Below are positions 1-4,689 of a stretch of 5,771 bases of DNA, piece by piece; position 1 is the first letter of the stretch; each line of letters starts with the position of its first letter. The position numbers were made by a program, and so were the translations under genes. The stretch lies in assembly GCA_965662485.1 (NCBI GenBank), contig CBFIIL010000064.1:1-5771 (forward strand), written 5' to 3'. The stretch is from UBA3537 sp965662485 (GTDB taxonomy: Bacteria; Bacteroidota; Bacteroidia; Flavobacteriales; Flavobacteriaceae). Under the pieces are notes generated by a model. That model saw nothing but the letters and a program-made list of their open reading frames with translations, was not told the DNA's origin and ran no database searches.

Positions 1-276
1 TCGATTGCTAATAGGGTTTACCCTTTGACAATTGCAACGAACCAAGAAGAAGGTTTGCGATTGGCTGCTCAAAAGATAGATGCAACCGTTAAAAAGTTTG
101 AACAAAGTTATTCTGTTCAGGATAAACAAGATGTTTTGGCCATGTGCGCCTTACAATTTGCTGCTGAAACAGAGCAAACAAAAATTAACAAAAACAGTTT
201 GAGTGACACACTAGAACAACGTTTAATAGATTTAGATGAACGTCTAGAACAACACTTAAATACCAACGTTCTTTAA
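1..276 (+). CDS. zapA: Cell division protein ZapA, 5' end missing
   Basis: The reading frame is open from the first base and ends at TAA 274-276, giving 91 visible codons. ZapA is a small cytoplasmic protein that binds FtsZ and bundles its protofilaments at the division ring. The visible part starts with a short segment SIANRVYPL, typical of the N-terminal strand of the family, followed by helical segments containing EEGLRLAAQKID and DKQDVLAMCALQFA, the most conserved stretch in Bacteroidota ZapA proteins. The C-terminal third is a charged, heptad-like helix that would form the dimer or tetramer coiled coil. Family members are about 95-100 residues, so only a handful of N-terminal residues are outside the window. 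The in-frame TTG at 25 is not a credible start, because conserved sequence continues upstream of it. It is the first gene of a + strand series leading to the 6S-like RNA and rny. No terminator is visible after its stop. Confidence 0.88.
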   Translation, partial: SIANRVYPLTIATNQEEGLRLAAQKIDATVKKFEQSYSVQDKQDVLAMCALQFAAETEQTKINKNSLSDTLEQRLIDLDERLEQHLNTNVL

Positions 277-310
277 AATATAAAATACATACTGCCTGTA
301 TTGGTCAATT

Positions 311-342
311 TTTTGATAAACTCAACGAGAAATCTATAAATG
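311..342 (+). promoter_or_regulatory. Candidate promoter for the 6S-like RNA
   Basis: TTTTG at 311-315 and TATAAATG at 335-342 are separated by 19 nt. The arrangement matches the Bacteroidota housekeeping pattern (TTTG, about 19-21 nt, TANNTTTG) at the -33 box and at the TA and TG of the -7 box, with two mismatches in the middle of the latter. Transcription would start near 347-350, just ahead of the structured RNA. The match is partial, so this is a reasonable candidate only. Confidence 0.45.
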
Positions 343-347
343 GGGTC

Positions 348-461
348 CGTTTAAGTTGTAAAAGCATGCTGCCTTGTTGCAGATCCTTGATCAGCTTTTC
401 AGCCCTAAATCCTATTCACTAGGAGTTTATACAAAACTAGGATCTTTGCAGGCTTTTTTTT
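348..461 (+). ncRNA. ssrS: Probable 6S RNA (flavobacterial 6S-Flavo type)
   Basis: The zapA-rny gap can fold into one long interrupted hairpin ending in a T-run, the shape expected of 6S RNA, which mimics an open promoter and sequesters housekeeping RNA polymerase. The closing stem pairs AAAAGC (360-365) with GCTTTT (452-457), TGCA (378-381) with TGCA (447-450), and GATCC (382-386) with GGATC (440-444), leaving internal loops between segments. Inside is a large open region (about 387-409 and 425-439) capped by hairpin TCCTA-TTCAC-TAGGA (410-424). Eight T residues (454-461) follow the closing stem and suggest intrinsic termination. With a start near 348 the RNA would be about 115 nt. Support from context: 6S RNA follows zapA in gammaproteobacteria, and a 6S-Flavo motif has been described in Flavobacteria. 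The pairing is seen by eye; the family assignment is inference. It could instead be another structured leader of rny. The 5' end is approximate. Confidence 0.62.
360..461 (+). terminator. Intrinsic terminator formed by the closing stem of the 6S-like RNA
   Basis: AAAAGC (360-365) pairs with GCTTTT (452-457), backed by the inner TGCA and GATCC pairings, and eight T residues (454-461) follow directly. No strong local hairpin lies immediately before the T-run, so termination would depend on the long-range closing stem. Only 17 nt separate the T-run from the rny start codon, so any transcript from zapA or the RNA promoter must read through it to reach rny. Confidence 0.45.
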
Positions 462-478
462 AATCAATATCACAACAA

Positions 479-2056
479 ATGGATCAAAATATCATATTTA
501 TAGGTGCTGGAGCTGCTCTATTAGGGCTAATTTTAGGACTTATAATTTCAAAAATAAGAGAAAAAAACAATGCTTCCCAAATTACAAGAAACGCAAAACG
601 ATTGGCAAAAAACATTATTTCAAAGGCAAAATCTGAAGGCGAAAACATAAAAAAAGATAAAATTTTTCAAGCAAAAGAACGTTTTTTAGAACTTAAATCT
701 GAGCATGAAAAAGTGATTTTAACGAGAGATAAAAAAATGGCCGAAGCCGAAAAAAGAACCAGAGATAAGGAATCACAAGTTTCTTCTGAACTCTCAAAAA
801 ATAAAAAATTAAATCACGAACTTGATGCTAAGAAGAGAGACTACGATCAGAGAATATCTATTATAGAAAACCGACAAGACGAACTCGACAAAATGCACAA
901 AAGTCAAGTGCAACAACTTGAAGTAATTTCTGGACTTTCTGCCGATGAAGCCAAATCTCAATTGGTGGAATCTTTAAAATCTGAGGCCAAAAATGATGTA
1001 ATGGCCTATGTTCAAGACAAAATGGAAGAAGCCAAATTGACTGCAGAACAAGATGCCAAGAAGATTATCATCAACACCATTCAACGTATCGGAACAGAAG
1101 AGGCTATAGATAATTGTGTCTCGGTTTTTAATATTGAATCCGATGATATGAAAGGACGTATTATTGGTAGAGAAGGGCGAAATATTAGAGCACTTGAAGC
1201 CGCTACTGGTGTCGAAATTATTGTAGATGACACTCCAGAAGCCATTATTTTGTCATGCTTCGATTCTGTTCGTCGCGAAATTGCTCGACTCTCTTTGCAC
1301 AAGCTCGTTACCGATGGTCGCATTCACCCTGCACGAATAGAAGAGGTTGTACGCAAAACTGAAAAACAAATTGGAAGAGAAATCATTGAGGTTGGAAAGC
1401 GCACAGTTATTGATTTAGGTATTCATGGATTGCATCCTGAATTGATTAAAACTGTTGGGCGAATGAAATACCGTTCTTCTTATGGTCAAAATTTATTGCA
1501 ACACTCTAGAGAAGTGGCCAAACTTTGTGGTATCATGGCTGCAGAGCTAGGCATTAACCCTAAACTTGCTAAACGTGCTGGACTGTTACATGATATTGGC
1601 AAAGTTCCTGACTCTGAAGTTGACATGGAAACTCCTCACGCTATTTTGGGAATGCAATGGGCAGAAAAATATGGCGAAAAAGACGAAGTTTGTAACGCTA
1701 TTGGAGCTCACCACGACGAGATTGAAATGAAATTTTTGCTTTCTCCGATTGTTCAAGTTTGTGATGCTATTTCTGGTGCAAGGCCAGGAGCAAGGCGTCA
1801 AGTTTTAGATTCCTATATCCAACGTTTAAAAGATTTAGAGCAAATTGCTTTTAACTTCAAAGGTGTTCAAAAAGCCTATGCCATACAAGCGGGCAGAGAA
1901 CTTCGTGTGATTGTTGAAAGTGAAAAGGTTGACGATGATAATGCAAGCAGATTATCGTTTGAGATTTCTCAAAAAATTCAAACCGAGATGACTTATCCTG
2001 GACAGGTTAAAGTTACTGTTATTCGTGAAACACGAGCAGTGAATATTGCTAAATAA
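479..2056 (+). CDS. rny: Ribonuclease Y (membrane-anchored endoribonuclease)
   Basis: This is a complete 525-residue RNase Y, the usual length for the family (about 510-530). RNase Y is a single-strand endonuclease that initiates mRNA decay at the inner membrane. Visible architecture: an N-terminal transmembrane helix (about 4-24); a long, highly charged coiled coil (about 28-185); a KH RNA-binding domain with the GREG signature at 230-233 within IIGREGRNIRA; and an HD domain with H342, H371-D372 (LLHDIGK), H387, H411-H412-D413 and D429 as metal-site residues, followed by the C-terminal domain to TAA 2054-2056. All expected catalytic positions are present, so the enzyme should be active. The ATG at 479 places the membrane anchor at the very N-terminus. 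There is no Shine-Dalgarno sequence; the leader is A/T-rich, as is normal in Bacteroidota. The gene lies directly downstream of the 6S-like RNA and shares its leader region. It converges with xerD. Confidence 0.97.
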   Translation: MDQNIIFIGAGAALLGLILGLIISKIREKNNASQITRNAKRLAKNIISKAKSEGENIKKDKIFQAKERFLELKSEHEKVILTRDKKMAEAEKRTRDKESQVSSELSKNKKLNHELDAKKRDYDQRISIIENRQDELDKMHKSQVQQLEVISGLSADEAKSQLVESLKSEAKNDVMAYVQDKMEEAKLTAEQDAKKIIINTIQRIGTEEAIDNCVSVFNIESDDMKGRIIGREGRNIRALEAATGVEIIVDDTPEAIILSCFDSVRREIARLSLHKLVTDGRIHPARIEEVVRKTEKQIGREIIEVGKRTVIDLGIHGLHPELIKTVGRMKYRSSYGQNLLQHSREVAKLCGIMAAELGINPKLAKRAGLLHDIGKVPDSEVDMETPHAILGMQWAEKYGEKDEVCNAIGAHHDEIEMKFLLSPIVQVCDAISGARPGARRQVLDSYIQRLKDLEQIAFNFKGVQKAYAIQAGRELRVIVESEKVDDDNASRLSFEISQKIQTEMTYPGQVKVTVIRETRAVNIAK

Positions 2057-2076
2057 ACTTTATGATTGAAGTATTG

Positions 2077-2092
2077 AAAAAGGCAGCTTTTT
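2077..2092. terminator. Possible bidirectional terminator between rny and xerD
   Basis: AAAAAG (2077-2082), a 4-nt loop GCAG and CTTTTT (2087-2092) form a short stem in the 36-bp gap between the two convergent genes. It is flanked by T residues on the + strand and reads into T residues on the - strand, so it could act in both directions. The stem is almost entirely A-T with one G-C pair, so it is weak. Position supports it more than strength does. Confidence 0.35.
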
Positions 2093-3007
2093 TTAAGAAA
2101 ATTGCTTTTTTTGTGTTCTAGGATGAAATGAAGTCATAACATCTTTTAAGTGGCTTTTATCAACGTGCATGTATATCTCAGTGGTGGTAATACTTTCGTG
2201 CCCTAACATGACTTGAATGGCCCGTAAATCAGCGCCATTTTCCAAAAGATGTGTTGCAAAAGAATGTCGGAATGTATGTGGGGAAATGGATTTTTGAATC
2301 CCTGCTTTTTGTGTAAACGTCTTAACGATGGTAAAAATCATCGCTCGAGTAAGTTGTTTTCCTCTTTGATTTAAAAAAAGAGTATCCATGTATTGTGGAT
2401 CAATCTTTAGAGATATCCTCGCATGGTTTTTGTACAAATTAATAAATTTTTGAGTATGTTTTCCAATAGGAACAAAACGCTGTTTGTTGCCTTTTCCTGT
2501 GACTTTGATAAAACCTTCATCAAAAAACAAATCGGAGAGTTTTAAGTTTGTCAGTTCACTTACACGCAAACCACAACTGTATAAGGTTTCAATAATAGCT
2601 CTGTTACGTTCACCTAGGGGTGTGCTTAAATCAATAGCCGCCACAATGGTATCTATTTCCTTAACGGATAACGTATCGGGGAGTTTACGGCCAATCTTAG
2701 GCGCTTCAATTTGTTCTAGAGGATTATCCGTTCGGTAATTTTCAAAAATAAGATAATCGAAAAAACTCCTTAAACCAGAAATCACTCGCGATTGTGTACG
2801 CGCATTTACAGTTTTGGCCAATTCATATAAAAAAACTTGTACTGTTTCAAAATCAATGGTTATTGGGCTGATTGTTTTTTTATGAGTTTCCAAAAATGAA
2901 ATTAACTTTTGAACATCCATACGGTAACTGTTTATGGTATGTACTGATAAACCACGTTCAATTTTTAAATAATGTTCAAAATCTCGTAGGGCGTTGTTCC
3001 ATTTCAT
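2093..3007 (-). CDS. xerD: Tyrosine site-specific recombinase XerD
   Basis: This 304-residue protein is a full-length Xer recombinase. With a partner it resolves chromosome dimers at dif, near the terminus, during division, in the cytoplasm close to the septum. The N-terminal SAM-like DNA-binding domain (about 1-105) contains FEHYLKIERGLS, typical of XerC/XerD. The catalytic domain (about 110-295) has the complete active site: R148 (CGLRVSEL), K172 (TGKGNK), H244 and R247 (SPHTFRHSFATHLLE), H270 (MLGHES) and the nucleophile Y279 (TEIYMHV). These numbers coincide with those known for E. coli XerD, which favours XerD over a phage integrase. The ATG at 3007 is the only reasonable start, because an in-frame stop lies just upstream (complement of 3014-3016). 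No Shine-Dalgarno is visible. A weak -7-like element, AAATTTTG (complement of 3071-3078), could drive it, but no convincing -33 box goes with it. Confidence 0.95.
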   Translation of the reverse strand: MKWNNALRDFEHYLKIERGLSVHTINSYRMDVQKLISFLETHKKTISPITIDFETVQVFLYELAKTVNARTQSRVISGLRSFFDYLIFENYRTDNPLEQIEAPKIGRKLPDTLSVKEIDTIVAAIDLSTPLGERNRAIIETLYSCGLRVSELTNLKLSDLFFDEGFIKVTGKGNKQRFVPIGKHTQKFINLYKNHARISLKIDPQYMDTLFLNQRGKQLTRAMIFTIVKTFTQKAGIQKSISPHTFRHSFATHLLENGADLRAIQVMLGHESITTTEIYMHVDKSHLKDVMTSFHPRTQKKQFS

Positions 3008-3192
3008 GTGTATTTATGTATTGTTTTCTTCTGTCACATGGAACATCCATGCGTTGATATTTTTAATCGACAAAATTTTAGTTATGGATGTTTCATACCT
3101 CTAAAATACGAATATTTCAGGACTGCGGTTTTGTTTTTAAAAAAATAAAGGTTGAAGAAATATGAGCTTAAAAAAAATAAATCCAAAAACTA
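3008..3192. other. Spacer upstream of xerD with a repeated GAACATCCAT word
   Basis: There is no coding sequence here. CATGG-AACAT-CCATG (3037-3051) is a perfect 5-bp inverted repeat. GAACATCCAT at 3041-3050 recurs inside xerD at 2911-2920, and a nearly matching inverted copy, ATGGATGTTTC, lies at 3084-3094. The first and third could pair as a longer imperfect stem around a 33-nt loop. The right part (3129-3185) is A-rich low-complexity sequence leading to the tRNA promoter. The repeats could be operator-like sites for xerD, but this is not established. Confidence 0.4.
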
Positions 3193-3224
3193 TTTGAAAA
3201 GAACATAAAACCCACTTATATTTG
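3193..3224 (+). promoter_or_regulatory. Bacteroidota-type promoter of the tRNA-Ser gene
   Basis: TTTG at 3193-3196 (-33 box), a 20-nt spacer and TATATTTG at 3217-3224 (-7 box) match the Bacteroidota sigma-70-type consensus TTTG/TANNTTTG without a mismatch. Transcription would begin about 3230-3232, giving a leader of only about 5 nt before the mature tRNA at 3236. This is strong evidence for the phylum and shows that the tRNA is an independent unit. Confidence 0.85.
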
Positions 3225-3235
3225 CACTCGCATAA

Positions 3236-3320
3236 GGAGAAATGGCAGAGTGGTCGAATGCGGCAGTCTTGAAAACTGTTGAGGGTCACACCTCCGGGGG
3301 TTCGAATCCCTCTTTCTCCG
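3236..3320 (+). tRNA. tRNA-Ser (anticodon UGA)
   Basis: A complete class II tRNA of 85 nt folds cleanly. The acceptor stem is GGAGAAA (3236-3242) with TTTCTCC (3313-3319), discriminator G3320. The anticodon stem GCAGT/ACTGT (3263-3267 and 3275-3279, one G-U pair) encloses loop CTTGAAA with anticodon TGA at 3270-3272, reading UCA and related serine codons. The long variable arm GAGG/CCTC (3281-3284 and 3291-3294) is the serine hallmark, and the T arm has loop TTCGAAT (3301-3307). The 3' CCA is not encoded and must be added by the CCA-adding enzyme. A consensus promoter precedes it and an intrinsic terminator follows. Confidence 0.97.
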
Positions 3321-3327
3321 CAAAAGG

Positions 3328-3355
3328 AAACCCACATCATAAGTTGTGGGTTTTT
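3328..3355 (+). terminator. Intrinsic terminator of tRNA-Ser
   Basis: AAACCCACA (3328-3336) pairs perfectly with TGTGGGTTT (3345-3353) around an 8-nt loop, and the T-run 3351-3355 follows the GC-rich core. The outer GCAAAA (3320-3325) can also pair with TTTTGC (3352-3357). On the other strand the stem is followed by TTTCCTTTT, so it may also stop transcripts from the small - strand gene ending at 3443. Confidence 0.85.
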
Positions 3356-3370
3356 GCTTTTAGGACGGTC

Positions 3371-3421
3371 AATCATTTATGATTCGAAAGACACACTAAA
3401 CTTGTTTCAGTCTCTAGTGTC
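3371..3421. repeat. Palindrome and imperfect inverted repeat behind the tRNA
   Basis: AATCATTTATGATT (3371-3384) is a perfect 14-bp palindrome. Next to it ACACTA (3393-3398) pairs with TAGTGT (3415-3420) around a 16-nt loop. Both lie just downstream of the stop codon of the - strand membrane-protein gene and could stabilise or help end its transcript. Neither has a proper T-run, so a terminator call is not justified. Confidence 0.35.
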
Positions 3422-3442
3422 CTCATTGTTTATGATCTACAT

Positions 3443-3832
3443 TCATCCCCAAACCACTTCAAGTTTTTCTAATTCTGCATCTAATTCTTTTAATGAGCTA
3501 GAATCGATGATTTGTGTATTTATAGTCATTTCTTTTCGGTCTGTTTTGATGATATAATCCCCAGCAAACTTTTTTATGCGTTTGATTTCATTTAATTTTA
3601 GTTGTTTACCTAGCGGCCCATTAACTCGAATGGTGTCATTATCGATAGAAACATAGCTATATTTTCTTTGGTAAATATACATTCCTAGATAAATTAGAGG
3701 CATCACAATCCATCCGTAGGTCATCATATTAGATTCTTCATTTTCATAAACTCCTACAAAGAACCATATTATCCAGACTAGTCCTAAAATTAAATTTACA
3801 TTCAAAAATTTCTTTTTATATTTTATTTTCAT
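3443..3832 (-). CDS. Small membrane protein of unknown function, two helices and a possible PH-like domain
   Basis: I do not recognise a named family. The 129-residue protein begins with a basic stretch (KIKYKKK), then a hydrophobic helix at about 10-29 (LILGLVWIIWFFVGVY) and a second at about 38-54 (YGWIVMPLIYLGMYIY), so it is very likely in the inner membrane. The remainder (about 57-129) alternates short strand-like segments (YVSIDNDTIRV, KQLKLNEIKRIKKF, YIIKTDRKEMTINT) and ends in a charged helix (SSLKELDAELEKLE). This order resembles bacterial PH-like domains attached to two membrane helices, which is an inference from pattern only. The start ATG is at 3832 with an A-rich leader; the stop is TGA at 3443-3445. 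It stands alone, between tRNA-Ser and the divergent nitroreductase gene. The hydrophobic pattern and the flavobacterial look of the residues make it a credible gene. Confidence 0.75.
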   Translation of the reverse strand: MKIKYKKKFLNVNLILGLVWIIWFFVGVYENEESNMMTYGWIVMPLIYLGMYIYQRKYSYVSIDNDTIRVNGPLGKQLKLNEIKRIKKFAGDYIIKTDRKEMTINTQIIDSSSLKELDAELEKLEVVWG

Positions 3833-4054
3833 TTTTAATAGCTATGTATGTTTTATAGACGCTGAACTAAATTCAGCTCACTGAATAGGTTCCAAAAATC
3901 TTCAAGAAAAAATAAATACTATAGATGCAATAGGTATTTCATGGTATGAAGAATAAATTTGGGACTTTATTAGTTGTAAATATATAAAAAATTTAAATTT
4001 TCATTAGGTCTTCATCGTTCTAAAATTCCTTATTTTTACTCAAAATACAACACT
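3833..4054. other. Divergent AT-rich spacer without genes
   Basis: This spacer separates the divergent membrane-protein and nitroreductase genes and holds no credible coding sequence. It contains a perfect 6-bp inverted repeat GCTGAA-CTAAA-TTCAGC (3861-3877), a bulged stem AATAC-TAT/ATA-G-GTATT (about 3916-3938), and the 14-bp A/T palindrome AAAATTTAAATTTT (3988-4001). Promoters for both genes should be here, but no clean TTTG/TANNTTTG pair is seen. The best weak candidates on the + strand are TTTG 3958-3961 with TATATAAA from 3981, and TATTTTTA at 4031-4038. Confidence 0.5.
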
Positions 4055-4687
4055 ATGAGTCTACTCGACGCCCTTAAATGGCGCTATGCCACCAAAAAAT
4101 TTGATACTAATAAATTCATTTCACCATCAGATATTGAAAAAATAAAGGAAGGCTTTAATCTGTCAGCGTCTTCGTATGGGTTGCAACCCGTTCAGCTTTT
4201 GTTGGTCCATAACAAAACCATTCAAAACGAATTAGTGCCCATGTCTATGAATCAACAGCAAGTGGAACAAGCGTCTCATGTGGCTATATTTTGTGTCAAA
4301 ACCTCATTAGATGCGGATTATGTCAATGCATATTTTGAGCGTATCAAAAGTATTCGTCAAACACCAGATGAAATTTTAGCGCCTTTTAGAACGCATATTA
4401 TTGATAGTTTTGGGGCTAAATCCACAGATGAAATTTTTCTTTGGGGCGCAAAACAAGCATATTTGGCCATGGGTAATTTGTTGGCCGTTTGTGCTGATCT
4501 TAATATAGATGCTTGCCCAATGGAAGGTTTTGAGCCTGCAAAATTTGATGCGTATTTCGATTTAAAAGCCAAAGGCTTACGTTCTGTTCTTGTGATGCCA
4601 ATGGGGTATAGAGCAGAGGATGACCCTTTTGCAGCCATGGAAAAAGTCCGTAAACCCCTATCTGAATCTGTAACTGAAATTATATAA
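4055..4687 (+). CDS. NfsB-type NAD(P)H nitroreductase (FMN flavoprotein)
   Basis: This complete 210-residue protein belongs to the nitroreductase family, closest in pattern to E. coli NfsB (217 residues). Such enzymes are cytoplasmic FMN homodimers that transfer two electrons from NAD(P)H to nitroaromatics, quinones or related acceptors; the physiological substrate is often unknown. Visible FMN-site features: R10 with K14 in WRYATKKF, the ASSYGLQPVQ loop (38-47), PMEGFE (155-160), PMGYRAEDD (182-190) and K197 with R199 near the end. The N-terminal MSLLDALKWRYATKKFD segment has the standard family start, supporting ATG 4055, and the leader AATACAACACT is the usual A-rich kind. The stop at 4685-4687 is followed after 2 nt by the aminotransferase start, so both are probably co-transcribed. 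Subfamily and substrate are not certain, so no symbol is given. Confidence 0.92.
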   Translation: MSLLDALKWRYATKKFDTNKFISPSDIEKIKEGFNLSASSYGLQPVQLLLVHNKTIQNELVPMSMNQQQVEQASHVAIFCVKTSLDADYVNAYFERIKSIRQTPDEILAPFRTHIIDSFGAKSTDEIFLWGAKQAYLAMGNLLAVCADLNIDACPMEGFEPAKFDAYFDLKAKGLRSVLVMPMGYRAEDDPFAAMEKVRKPLSESVTEII

Positions 4688-4689
4688 TT

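Noticed and set aside
25..276. TTG at 25 as the start of the first gene
   Set aside because: The frame is open to base 1 and the upstream codons encode conserved ZapA N-terminal residues, so the gene is simply cut by the window edge.
1081..1801. Two reading frames on the - strand inside rny
   Set aside because: They lie opposite the conserved KH and HD coding region and resemble no known protein, so they are shadows of rny.
2484..3057. Plus-strand reading frames opposite xerD
   Set aside because: They are antisense to the conserved recombinase sequence, with no recognisable domain.
3296..3320. tRNA-Ser 3' end as an attachment site of an integrated element
   Set aside because: No second copy of the tRNA 3' end is found in the window, and XerD here is the housekeeping type rather than an element's integrase.
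3137..3376. Reading frame on the - strand containing GERGIRTPGGVTLNSFQ
   Set aside because: This is the antisense translation of tRNA-Ser, a well-known spurious protein in databases. It runs across the tRNA, its promoter and its terminator.
3279..3557. Plus-strand reading frame starting inside the tRNA
   Set aside because: It begins in the tRNA variable arm, crosses the terminator and overlaps the 3' end of the - strand membrane-protein gene. The sequence has no family character.
3988..4001. AAAATTTAAATTTT palindrome as an operator
   Set aside because: It is made only of A and T runs in a very AT-rich spacer, so such symmetry is readily expected by chance.
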